Below are positions 17,309 to 25,360 of a stretch of 37,720 nt of DNA, in pieces. A program made the translations under genes and the position numbers. Position 1 is the stretch's first letter, and each line of letters starts with the position of its first letter. Source of the stretch: Clostridiales bacterium (lineage in GTDB: Bacteria; Bacillota; Clostridia; Lachnospirales; Lachnospiraceae); assembly GCA_023663185.1 (NCBI GenBank), contig JAMPHY010000027.1, positions 1 to 37,720 on the forward strand, in the 5' to 3' direction. Under the pieces are notes generated by a model that ran no database searches, was not told the DNA's origin, and saw nothing but the letters and a program-made list of their open reading frames with translations.

Positions 17309-18305
17309 ATAAATCACCCTGTATGATTGCTTTGACATATCCTGCAAGCTCTCCGTGCGTCATTAAATTCAAATCCGACGGCAGCTTTTCAAAAAACGGA
17401 AAACGGCATTTCACGGTCTTTTCCGCAATATCGTCCATCTCGTTTAAGCGCAGAATTTTCTCATACTGCTCCATCTTCGCCATCGCAAAACTATCGTCTT
17501 TTATAATCGTATATATCTTGCAGCAGCGCGTCATCAACTCAAAGAGCCCGTTCATTCCGTCTGTCAAATCCAAAATCAGATATTCATAGTTGCTTATTTT
17601 GCCTATCGCTTCTAAAAGCTCCACCCATTTGTCGCCCGAAATCCCCTGCATATCAAGATTGGTCTCTCCCGGCGGAATATAATCTAAGCCGTTGATATTT
17701 TGCACTATGGACGGTAATCTGGTGGATAATTTTTCCTTAGCGCAGTTAAAATAATAGACCATGTCCATCATATCAGCCGCAAAATCCCGATGAAGCATTC
17801 TGCCAAAACCCGAATAGCTTTCAAAATTCAGATACAGCGCTTTATGCTCGCGTGCAAGCAACTGTCCCATAGTGAGCGCAAATGTGGTTTGAAGACATCT
17901 TTTGACCGGAGAATATACACCGATGATTTTCATTTTTAAGTCCTGCGCCGTATTTTCGTCACTCCAATTTTCAAACTCCGTGACTTGCTCTAATATCTGA
18001 GAAACTATCTGCTCCGGATTCTGATATTTATTTATGTATTTATAGTCTGTCTGTAAGCCATCAAGCTTCCCTTCATAGAGTACAAAAGTCTGCGTAATAT
18101 CCGGCTTTACCTTTATTTGCTTCAAGGCGCTCTCACCAATCAGCAAAATATTAATTTCCTCTCTGTCTAAAAACGGCTGCAATTCTTCTGTCTTAGTAAA
18201 AAGATGTAGGGTATACGGCATAGATATCCTATCCGTTATGTACTCCGCCATACGAAATGCGTAAGTCTCCTCCAAATCGCAGACCGCAAAAATCTTGTGT
18301 TTCAA
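17289..18305 (-). CDS. tadZ: TadZ/CpaE-like protein with degenerate nucleotide site
   Basis: A 338-residue protein. Residues 1 to about 120 resemble a receiver-like domain (EEINILLIGESALKQ), and residues about 125-338 a MinD/ParA-type fold (KMKIIGVYSPVKRCLQTTFALTMGQLLAREHKALYLNFE, later YEYLILDLTDGMNGLFELM). In Tad systems TadZ localises the assembly machine to the pole. The P-loop reads SPVKRCLQTTF, lacking the Gly-Lys of a deviant Walker A, so ATP hydrolysis is doubtful. The start is TTG with AGGAGG 6 bases upstream. It overlaps the tadV stop by 4 bases and tadA by 20. Confidence 0.85.
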   Translation of the reverse strand: MKHKIFAVCDLEETYAFRMAEYITDRISMPYTLHLFTKTEELQPFLDREEINILLIGESALKQIKVKPDITQTFVLYEGKLDGLQTDYKYINKYQNPEQIVSQILEQVTEFENWSDENTAQDLKMKIIGVYSPVKRCLQTTFALTMGQLLAREHKALYLNFESYSGFGRMLHRDFAADMMDMVYYFNCAKEKLSTRLPSIVQNINGLDYIPPGETNLDMQGISGDKWVELLEAIGKISNYEYLILDLTDGMNGLFELMTRCCKIYTIIKDDSFAMAKMEQYEKILRLNEMDDIAEKTVKCRFPFFEKLPSDLNLMTHGELAGYVKAIIQGDLYENQAN

Positions 18306-18835
18306 AGCATCCCTCCTAGTCCGAGCATTACACCGAAATAAATCGGTAATGCAAAATGTATTTTATTTCTCTTGTTCTTGTCAGAATCCCATTTGAGATT
18401 CTCTCCATACAGTTTCCATTGCCCCGTGTACATAACATCAAATAGATAAGAAAACAGATATTTCATTCTTTCCCTGAAATTCTTTTCTGATATTACTTTT
18501 AAAATGGATATTATAGCTCCGGTAATAAAAGAATATATCATGATATGAAGCTGCATATCTGCGGTGAAAAAACTGCCCGTCATAAGAAAAAGTTTTACAT
18601 CGCCGCCTCCTAAGCCGCCAATCCGATATACAGGATATAAAAGACAGAAAGAAATAAGTATTACCACTATGGCGTCGATTACGCCCCGCCAGCCGCCTCT
18701 CATGAAACTAAATAAGAAGCCTGTACATAGTCCGACTGCAATCAAAACATTAGGTATTCTGTCATACTTAAAATCCATAAAGACTGCCACTATCAGCAAT
18801 AGAATTAAAATGTAATAAAAATAAATCAGTCCAAT
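18302..18835 (-). CDS. tadV: A24-family prepilin peptidase (TadV/CpaA), probable ATT start
   Basis: Cleaves the Flp prepilin at the inner membrane. The catalytic aspartates are Asp21 in FMDFKYDRIPN and Asp79 in GGLGGGDVKL (GxGD motif). If started at the first conventional in-frame codon (TTG at 18797-18799), the protein would lose half of its first membrane helix. Reading back, the frame stays open to an ATT at 18833-18835, which has AAAGGAGG six bases upstream and restores a full first helix (GLIYFYYILILLLIVAVFM). I therefore call 177 residues with an ATT start; CTG two codons later is the alternative. It is the first gene of the Tad operon. Confidence 0.85.
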   Translation of the reverse strand: MGLIYFYYILILLLIVAVFMDFKYDRIPNVLIAVGLCTGFLFSFMRGGWRGVIDAIVVILISFCLLYPVYRIGGLGGGDVKLFLMTGSFFTADMQLHIMIYSFITGAIISILKVISEKNFRERMKYLFSYLFDVMYTGQWKLYGENLKWDSDKNKRNKIHFALPIYFGVMLGLGGML

Positions 18836-18936
18836 AAAACACCTCCTTTACCTTAAAGTCTACTCAACGAAATCATTGGAAGATACTTCCCGATATCTGC
18901 AAAGGCAGATTAAATGAAGTGAATTCATGAGTTGTA
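18836..18936 (-). promoter_or_regulatory. structured 5' leader of the Tad operon
   Basis: About 100 bases of untranslated leader. On the minus strand it contains three small hairpins: ATCTGC-CTTT-GCAGAT, GGAAG-TAT-CTTCC, and CTTTA-AGG-TAAAG. The last one ends at the GGAGG ribosome binding site of tadV and could mask it. I do not recognise a known riboswitch, including cyclic-di-GMP class I. Confidence 0.4.
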
Positions 18937-18942
18937 AATCGT

Positions 18943-18971
18943 ATTATATATGTCTTTGTTAATCTTGTCTA
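18943..18971 (-). promoter_or_regulatory. promoter of the Tad pilus operon
   Basis: On the minus strand, TAGACA (18966-18971), a 17-base spacer and TATAAT (18943-18948). It is five-of-six and six-of-six to the consensus and is the only strong promoter upstream of tadV. Confidence 0.75.
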
Positions 18972-19007
18972 TAGTTTTTTATAAAAAAATATTTTTTTGT
19001 GAAAAAT

Positions 19008-19280
19008 CTACAAAATTTTAAAAAAATTAATGCCGTAAAGCACTACAAGCCCCGGAAATCCGAGGATTCCAGATGTCAAAACCGTCATCGGATTAATGCC
19101 TACGATCACTAAAATATTACTTGAAAGCAGAAAATTATTCAGAAAATAAATTCCTATCGTCCCCAATACTGCACGCAGGACAAAGTTAATAATCCACTCT
19201 ATTTTTCTGCCAAGCGCACCTATTACCAGCACCAGTATACATACGCCTAGAATAGCCGCCATACTGCCCATTTTCTCCAT
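19008..19280 (-). CDS. bofA: BofA-like membrane protein
   Basis: A 90-residue protein with two or three membrane segments. The C-terminal VGINPMTVLTSGILGFPGLVVLYGINFF is the conserved signature of the BofA family, which in Bacillus inhibits the intramembrane protease SpoIVFB that activates sigma-K. The start is an ATG at 19278-19280; an ATG three codons later is the alternative. It is transcribed away from the yaaL-like gene. BofA relatives also occur in Firmicutes that do not sporulate, so the sporulation role is not certain here. Confidence 0.85.
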   Translation of the reverse strand: MEKMGSMAAILGVCILVLVIGALGRKIEWIINFVLRAVLGTIGIYFLNNFLLSSNILVIVGINPMTVLTSGILGFPGLVVLYGINFFKIL

Positions 19281-19294
19281 AATTATCTCTCTGC

Positions 19295-19462
19295 CCTTTC
19301 ATGCCGCCAAAGTTAGCACAGGTTTATTTGCGCAAACTTGTCAACCTTTTTACTAATCTATATTCACCATGCGGCATTAATATAACTGGAATATTTTTCC
19401 TATATCGCGACTATACTATTAAGAGAAGGATTATATTTTAGTCAAATCCGCGGCATGAAAGG
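19295..19462. repeat. 13-bp inverted repeat bracketing the bofA/yaaL divergent region
   Basis: GCGGCATGAAAGG occurs at 19450-19462 on the plus strand and its exact reverse complement at 19295-19307. Each copy thus lies in the 5' leader of one of the two divergent genes, in the same orientation relative to that gene. A partial copy (GCGGCAT) is at 19371-19377. It may be a shared operator or a leader element covering the ribosome binding site. Confidence 0.6.
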
Positions 19463-19477
19463 AGCATTAGTTTTGAT

Positions 19478-19729
19478 ATGAAGATTTTATTTCATCAAAA
19501 ATCCGACCAGATTAATACAGAAGACATTTTAGAGCTTCATAAACCGTCTATAATGGAGGAACTACTTCAAACAAGACGTGCTTTGGAAATTGCATACAGC
19601 GGTTTCGATTACGTGACCGATCCGGATTTGATAGACTGCTATATTTATGAATTAAATTCCATTATGAAAAGATATAAGTATCTATTGGAACAGGCTGAGA
19701 AGGACGGTATTATGCTTGAAGAATCCTAA
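19478..19729 (+). CDS. YaaL-like protein (DUF2508 family)
   Basis: An 83-residue soluble helical protein. The stretch LEIAYSGFDYVTDPDLIDCYIYELNSIMKRYKYLLEQA matches the DUF2508/YaaL pattern. In Bacillus and many Clostridia, yaaL lies directly upstream of bofA on the same strand; here the two are adjacent but divergent. The function of the family is unknown. The ATG has AAAGGAG about 13 bases upstream, a long spacing. Its stop codon overlaps the predicted flagellar promoter of the next gene. Confidence 0.8.
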   Translation: MKILFHQKSDQINTEDILELHKPSIMEELLQTRRALEIAYSGFDYVTDPDLIDCYIYELNSIMKRYKYLLEQAEKDGIMLEES

Positions 19730-19754
19730 ACTTTTTATAAGAAGCGTCCGATAC
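19727..19754 (+). promoter_or_regulatory. sigma-28 (SigD/FliA)-type promoter of the giant flagellin
   Basis: TAAA (19727-19730), then 16 bases, then TCCGATAC (19747-19754). This is close to the flagellar consensus TAAA-N15-GCCGATAA/T, with one extra spacer base. It is about 55 bases before the flagellin ATG and overlaps the stop of the yaaL-like gene. Confidence 0.6.
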
Positions 19755-19809
19755 ATTATTTGATATTGTATATAATTAATACTTGCGAATCAAAGTCAAG
19801 GAGGCAGTT

Positions 19810-22800
19810 ATGATTATTTCTCGCAATCTGGACGCAATGAATCTAAATCGAATCGTCAACGATAATATCAGTGCACATGCAAAATCCTCGGAAAGAGTTT
19901 CTTCCGGTTATAGAATAAATCTTGCAGCGGACAATCCTGTAGGACTAGCCATGTCCGAAACTATGCGAAGACAAATCAGAGGGCTTATGCAGGGAACCAA
20001 TAATACTAAAGACGGCGTTGCTTTTGTCCAGATTGCCGACGGAGCTATGTCGGAAATTCACGATATGTTACAGCGAATGAACGAGTTATCGCTCAAATCG
20101 GCGGACGGACTCTGTACCGCAGTTGACCGCGCTGCATTAAATGCTGAATTTGACCAGCTCCGCACGGAAATTGACCGCATTAACAGCAATACCTCATTTA
20201 ACACGATGCCGGTGTTTGAAGAACATGAGCCTTCCTATTATCAAATCTGTGGAAACAGACAGTGGAATGATAATCAGCTTCATACGATTACCGAATCGAC
20301 AAATGAGTTAAACATTCATCTGCCTGATGGTTATGTGCCAAAAGACTACACGATTACAGTTCCGGCAGGCACATATACTACGCAGGAGTTAATGGACGAA
20401 ATAGACGACGCTTTACATAAAATGTCCCCAGCTAATCCGGGGTTTGTGTTTGAGTACACTAGCGATGGTTATTGTAATTTGAATTTTGAAAGCGCTGATG
20501 GCAAGCCGACGATGATTGACTTTATCGACGGTTCGCTTTCGTATCTTATTTATGATTTTGAGACGGGGGGATCTGCTGCTACGCTATTGGGTACTACGGG
20601 ATTTGGTCCCGGTGAAACTCTGTCTATTTCCAGAGGAAACAATGATGTACTTGGTTTTTATCTTGAACGTGACGGAATTTCCCAAGAGGTTTCTATAACA
20701 CTTGCACCAAAATCATATACTTATGACGACCTGTTCAATGCAATCCAGTCAGAACTAAATAATGCTGCCACTAAAGCTTCTCTCGCTGCAGACGTCAAAG
20801 TTGAAACATATGAAGATGATGGTAAAAGGTATGTCCAGATTACAGGTACGAATAATGTAAATATTACCGGTTTGAAGGGTAATATGTTTCGGTTTGAAAA
20901 AAGTGGTCAAATTTATCACTCCGCATTTTATGATAATGCTATTTATGGTGAATTTAAAAATACGCCTGCTTCAATTACCGGTAATTATTATGACAGCAGC
21001 TATCCAATAGGAATATCAGATAATAATAATATCCTTAAGTTTAAAGTTAATAATAAAGAATATGAAATTAAAATTCCGGTAAAAGCTAATGGGGACGGCT
21101 ATACCGTTTCACAGCTTGTCAGTCTAATAAATAGTAATGCAGACGTTAAAGATGTAGTTACAGCCAGTTCTGTTTCTAAATATATTTCTGGACGCAACGA
21201 CTATTGCTATGCCTTGAAATTATCCGGAACCCAAGGTGCGCTTGTTTTTGATACTGATTCTGATGTTAATAAAAATACATATAATACACTTTTCTGCACT
21301 GATGGTGATTTCTCTACTATTATAACAGGTCAGCCTGCGTCAATAACAGGAACTGCTAATTTGACAGGAAAGATTTCTCTTCCAGATGAGCCTTTAATAT
21401 TTTATGTCGATGGCACGAAATGTACGCTTACCGGCATCGGTGGAGATTATAACAGTCTGGAGGATTTATGCACTAAATTAAATGGCATTATACCTGATGA
21501 TATAAAGACGAAAATAAAATTTGATAAAGACAGCAGTAACCATATACGTATAGTCGCTCAATCTTCTGCCGTTAAAAAGATAGAGATTAAAGATAAAAAT
21601 AATACTTATAATACCCTTTTTACGCAAAAGAGATATACTTACTATACTTCCTCATATAGCGGAAGGTTATATACTACCGGCAGTACACAGCAAGGTAATC
21701 TTAGTTCTGAGGAAAAATATGAAGCTGCAACCTATCGTAAATATGATTCTACATCAGACTTTCAGAAACCGATAGATTTAAGCGGCAATAATACAATGAC
21801 AATCAATCTTAGCAAGGGCAGTCCGATAACCATTACTTTAAACGAAAAATACGATACCATTGGGCAATTAGTTAATGATATTAATAGCAAACTTGGTTCC
21901 GCATCAAGCGAGGTAAGTGTATCATACACTAGCAGTAGTAGTAGCGGCAGTATAAATTTTAACTATAGCCCTGACAGATCTAAAGTTAAAGTCGGTGATA
22001 ATTGGTCAATTAGCGTAAATTTTAATTGGGACGCAATTTTTAAAACAAGTGTACAAGGACATTCATCAAGCAATCAATCCGACTCGACAATAACATCTTT
22101 TTCCACAATATCTAACGGGATTAAGATAGATGACAGTAATAATGTATTAGAATTAAAGTTAAACGGTATGACCAATGCCGGTATAGTAACCATTAAGAAT
22201 GGTACCTATAATACCAAAGAGGCGTTAGCAAAAGCAGTACAGGATGCAATCAATGCCACCAATGATTTAAAAGATAAAGGAATTACCGTATCCTGTGAAA
22301 ATTCCAAATTAGTATTAACCGCTCCATATGGAACATTCACCAGTAATTCTGTCAAAGGCAGTTTTTATTACAAAGTAATGTGCGAGATAAAAGATTTATC
22401 GCCAGATATTTCAGCAGGAGGCTCCAAATATGATCCGCCTGCCCGCATTATAGGTCGTGTAGACCTGACAAAAGAACCTCTTGAAATAATCAAGGGCGCT
22501 AATGACCAGATTACTTTTGATTTTACTTATCCCGGCTCCACGGATCCTCTAGTAATAACGATTACACTTCCTGCGGGAGAATATCAGGATGGAATTGCGC
22601 TTTTTGGCGATAAAAACAATCCCAATCAAGATCTGATTGACGAGATAAAAAGGCAAATTGATGACTATGATTCAAGCGTTCCTAATTGTGACGAAATTAA
22701 AAGACTGTTTGGTACAGGCGGTATTTTTGACTTAAACTTTACTATAGGAGGCGAGAGTACCGGTGCGGCAAATAGTGTAGACTCTTCCGCATTACAGATA

Positions 22801-23640
22801 TCTGCAACGCTAAGAGACGAAACAAACGTTCCCCCTCTTAGCGCAGGACAATATATTATTGACGGCGTTCGCGGAAGCGCAGCTCCCTTTGTCTTCTATA
22901 AGACAACTTCCCTGCCGATACCTTCTTATATCATCGGCACTAAGAATGTAATGGACGGAGTTACTATTGAATCGGGTAAGAATATACTCACACTCTCTTC
23001 CAACAACATACCTTTTCAGTATACGTTCCCGGAAGATACTTTTTATACCGCGGACGAATTGATTGATAAGTTAAATGATATGTTTGAAAACGGCGACGAC
23101 TATGGCAATCCGGCTCCGTTAGAAGCAGCATTGGAAAATGGCGCGGTAAAAATTTCCTACAAGCTTCTAGGTTCTAATAAAATAACAAACGTTGGCGGAA
23201 GCGCAAGAAGCACCATCTTTTTTGAGGAGGAAGGCAGGGATTCCAGAGATCCGTTGATTCTTCAAGTCGGCGCTGAGCAGCGTTCAACAATAGAATTGCC
23301 GCGTATAAGCGTTAGCTCCTGTTCACTGGGTATTAATTCTCTTACGATAAGCCAGATGAAATATGCTGACAAAGCCATAGAACGTATTAAGGAAGCAATT
23401 CATAAGCTGAACGCTAAGAGAAGCACTTATGGAGCCATGCAGAACCGCTTAGAACACACAATCAATAATAATGAGAATATAACAGAAAATGTTCAGGATA
23501 CAGAATCCGAAATCCGTGACACCGACATTGCTTCGGAAATGATACGATATTCTAATCTAAGCATATTGCTTAAAGCCGGACAGTCTATGATTGCACAGTC
23601 TAATCAAAGAATTGAAAAGCTTTTAACCATACTGCAATAA
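19810..23640 (+). CDS. giant flagellin with tandem Flagellin_IN-like modules
   Basis: A 1276-residue flagellin. The N-terminal D0/D1 region (1 to about 140) is canonical (SRNLDAMNLNRIVNDNISAHAKSSERVSSGYRIN ... RMNELSLKSADG), as is the C-terminal D1/D0 region (about 1160-1276, ending SMIAQSNQRIEKLLTILQ). The ~1000-residue variable region holds about eight degenerate repeats, near residues 163, 267, 400, 523, 656, 769, 890 and 1050. Each has a strand pair, an aromatic turn such as Y-T/N, and a helix ending near I-N or I-D (for example GDGYTVSQLVSLINS, EKYDTIGQLVNDINS, TFYTADELIDKLND). This resembles the Flagellin_IN motif. I chose the ATG with GGAGG five bases upstream. The gene converges on fliS. 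Confidence 0.93.
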   Translation: MIISRNLDAMNLNRIVNDNISAHAKSSERVSSGYRINLAADNPVGLAMSETMRRQIRGLMQGTNNTKDGVAFVQIADGAMSEIHDMLQRMNELSLKSADGLCTAVDRAALNAEFDQLRTEIDRINSNTSFNTMPVFEEHEPSYYQICGNRQWNDNQLHTITESTNELNIHLPDGYVPKDYTITVPAGTYTTQELMDEIDDALHKMSPANPGFVFEYTSDGYCNLNFESADGKPTMIDFIDGSLSYLIYDFETGGSAATLLGTTGFGPGETLSISRGNNDVLGFYLERDGISQEVSITLAPKSYTYDDLFNAIQSELNNAATKASLAADVKVETYEDDGKRYVQITGTNNVNITGLKGNMFRFEKSGQIYHSAFYDNAIYGEFKNTPASITGNYYDSSYPIGISDNNNILKFKVNNKEYEIKIPVKANGDGYTVSQLVSLINSNADVKDVVTASSVSKYISGRNDYCYALKLSGTQGALVFDTDSDVNKNTYNTLFCTDGDFSTIITGQPASITGTANLTGKISLPDEPLIFYVDGTKCTLTGIGGDYNSLEDLCTKLNGIIPDDIKTKIKFDKDSSNHIRIVAQSSAVKKIEIKDKNNTYNTLFTQKRYTYYTSSYSGRLYTTGSTQQGNLSSEEKYEAATYRKYDSTSDFQKPIDLSGNNTMTINLSKGSPITITLNEKYDTIGQLVNDINSKLGSASSEVSVSYTSSSSSGSINFNYSPDRSKVKVGDNWSISVNFNWDAIFKTSVQGHSSSNQSDSTITSFSTISNGIKIDDSNNVLELKLNGMTNAGIVTIKNGTYNTKEALAKAVQDAINATNDLKDKGITVSCENSKLVLTAPYGTFTSNSVKGSFYYKVMCEIKDLSPDISAGGSKYDPPARIIGRVDLTKEPLEIIKGANDQITFDFTYPGSTDPLVITITLPAGEYQDGIALFGDKNNPNQDLIDEIKRQIDDYDSSVPNCDEIKRLFGTGGIFDLNFTIGGESTGAANSVDSSALQISATLRDETNVPPLSAGQYIIDGVRGSAAPFVFYKTTSLPIPSYIIGTKNVMDGVTIESGKNILTLSSNNIPFQYTFPEDTFYTADELIDKLNDMFENGDDYGNPAPLEAALENGAVKISYKLLGSNKITNVGGSARSTIFFEEEGRDSRDPLILQVGAEQRSTIELPRISVSSCSLGINSLTISQMKYADKAIERIKEAIHKLNAKRSTYGAMQNRLEHTINNNENITENVQDTESEIRDTDIASEMIRYSNLSILLKAGQSMIAQSNQRIEKLLTILQ

Positions 23641-23670
23641 AAATGTGCGCCGCAAGGCACACTTAAAATA

Positions 23671-23708
23671 ACAGGGGCTTCTCAAACGAGAAAGCCCCTG
23701 TTTTCCTT
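23671..23708. terminator. bidirectional terminator between giant flagellin and fliS
   Basis: A G+C-rich stem (CAGGGGCTT with AAGCCCCTG, extended by CTC/GAG) is followed on the plus strand by TTTTCC and on the minus strand by TTATTTTA. The fliS stop codon lies inside the hairpin. It should end both convergent transcripts. Confidence 0.85.
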
Positions 23709-24158
23709 TGTATTTGACATATTTTCCGTCAAGGTATTTTTACCATAAGTCAGTCCCGCATATACTGTCTGTGTATTCCCCAGAACCGCTTCCGACGTAT
23801 CCTGTGGTTCTATCTGCTTCCACGCTGTATGAAGTCGTTTGATTATAGTCTCCACATGGTCCAGATTTTCTTGTTTACAATGCCTGTTTGCCTGCACTAA
23901 TTCTCTGTTAATATACAGATAAAGCTGCAATAAATTCCGCGCCACAGCGTACTCCATATGCAGCGACACGATTAGTTCATCTATGCAGCCACGAATCTTC
24001 CGGATTGCATTTTTATATTCAACCTTATCCTCTGCCAAAAGAGCTGCCTTCGCTTCGTCCAGATAAAGCAAAATCATCTCATACAGAATAGTAATCAGTT
24101 GAGTTTTGTTTGCATGTGTAATCTTCAACGTGAACTCCTGCTTTAATTCCTTAGTCAT
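23682..24158 (-). CDS. fliS: FliS flagellin export chaperone
   Basis: A 158-residue helical protein that should bind the C-terminal D0 helix of flagellin in the cytoplasm and prevent early polymerisation. Family pattern: TQLITILYEMILLYLDEAKAAL, then MEYAVARNLLQLYLYINRELVQAN and the helix with TIIKRLHTAWKQI. The last ~35 residues are an unrelated polar tail. The family usually has about 120-135 residues, so the tail is an extension. GAGG lies 8 bases before the ATG. It is 29 bases downstream of the conventional flagellin, a standard pairing. Confidence 0.88.
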   Translation of the reverse strand: MTKELKQEFTLKITHANKTQLITILYEMILLYLDEAKAALLAEDKVEYKNAIRKIRGCIDELIVSLHMEYAVARNLLQLYLYINRELVQANRHCKQENLDHVETIIKRLHTAWKQIEPQDTSEAVLGNTQTVYAGLTYGKNTLTENMSNTKENRGFLV

Positions 24159-24187
24159 ATATTATTCCTCTCCATATACTCAAATCA

Positions 24188-25321
24188 TTACTGCAATAAC
24201 TGCAATATCTGTGACGGTCTCTCGTTTGCCTGCGCCAGCATGGATACCGCTGCCTGCTCTACTACCTGCTGCGTCGTGTAATCAGTCATTTCTTCTGACA
24301 CATCTGCGTCCATAATGCGAGAATATGAAGCAGTCATATTTTCACTTGTGATATCCAAACTGCTAACCGTATGTTCCAAACGGTTCTGATATGCACCGAG
24401 ACGGCTGCGCGCCGACGATACATAAGCAATCGCGCCCTTAATAGCCTCGATAGCATCAGAGCTGCTCTCCTGTGTGGATAAATCCGCGTTGGTAAGTCCT
24501 AATCGCTGCAATGATATCGTCGGAATCCGAATTGCAAGGGTCTGACCTTCATTTGCCCCAATCTGCGTATCCATCGCACCGATACCGGTAATATCCACCT
24601 CTAAAGGTCCTACTGAATAAGGTGAGACGCCATTCGGCGTAACATCTAGTGTAAGCTCAAATCCATTGTTTGCCGTAATCGTAACACAGTTCTCTCCAAC
24701 AGCGGACAGTACCGCTCCTGTCGGAAAGCCCTTCCCGTCCTCTGCCTTAAAACTGTTCTTCGTCCTATCTAAATCAATTTTTCCTGTAGCGATATCTTCA
24801 TAGTAAATATCCAGTGCATCAATAGTATAAACCTTTGCTATTACTTCATCACTATAATAACCTACTTTAACATTCAGATTATCTGTATATCCTTTCAACT
24901 CAAAGCTGCCGTCCAGAAGCGTCTGTCCGTTAAATTCCGTATCTTTTGAAATTCTTGTAACCTCTTCTTTTAACTGCTTCATTTCTTCCTGTACGATAGC
25001 TCTGTCGCTTGTCGTCAGGGTGCCGGTAGCCGATTTAATAGCCAGCTCGTTCATTCTCTGCAGCATTTCATGCACTTCTACCAGAGCGCCGTCTGCGGTT
25101 TCAATAATTGAAATACCCGTACTTGCATTCTTTGTCGCAACTGAAACGCCTTCAATCTGCGCGTCCATTCTACGCGCAATCGCATAACCGGAAGGGTTAT
25201 CTTTTGCCTGATTCAATTTAAGTCCCGATGATAGTCTCTGTAAAGACGCCGATACTCTGTTGTCCGCTACATTCAATGAATTGTTAGCGCGCATTGCTGT
25301 TGCATTATAATTAATTCTCAT
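24188..25321 (-). CDS. conventional flagellin
   Basis: A 377-residue flagellin, probably the main filament subunit. N-terminal D0/D1: MRINYNATAMRANNSLNVADNRVSASLQRLSSGLKLNQAKDNPSGYAIARRM through DTEFNGQTLLDG. The variable middle is about 150 residues. C-terminal D1/D0: RLGAYQNRLEHTVSSLDITSENMTAS ... ISMLAQAN-like ending MLAQANERPSQILQLLQ. The ribosome binding site is strong (GAGGAGG, 8 bases before the ATG). It is followed by fliS and preceded, with a 39-base gap, by the 1007-residue protein. No separate flagellar promoter is evident directly upstream, so it may be read from the promoter at 28.45 kb. Confidence 0.93.
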   Translation of the reverse strand: MRINYNATAMRANNSLNVADNRVSASLQRLSSGLKLNQAKDNPSGYAIARRMDAQIEGVSVATKNASTGISIIETADGALVEVHEMLQRMNELAIKSATGTLTTSDRAIVQEEMKQLKEEVTRISKDTEFNGQTLLDGSFELKGYTDNLNVKVGYYSDEVIAKVYTIDALDIYYEDIATGKIDLDRTKNSFKAEDGKGFPTGAVLSAVGENCVTITANNGFELTLDVTPNGVSPYSVGPLEVDITGIGAMDTQIGANEGQTLAIRIPTISLQRLGLTNADLSTQESSSDAIEAIKGAIAYVSSARSRLGAYQNRLEHTVSSLDITSENMTASYSRIMDADVSEEMTDYTTQQVVEQAAVSMLAQANERPSQILQLLQ

Positions 25322-25360
25322 TTTACATTCCTCCTCGTATAGTCAACGATAAATTTATTT

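Noticed and set aside
18836-18936. Cyclic-di-GMP riboswitch in the Tad leader
   Set aside because: The conserved elements of the class I (GEMM) riboswitch are not present; only small unassigned hairpins are seen.
19441-19477. Flagellar sigma-28 promoter before the yaaL-like gene
   Set aside because: No TAAA-N15-CCGATA arrangement is found; the TATACT at 19412-19417 lacks a good -35 partner.
19783-19809. Upstream TTG start for the giant flagellin
   Set aside because: The ATG at 19810 has GGAGG at ideal spacing, and flagellins begin at that position; the nine upstream codons overlap the ribosome binding site.
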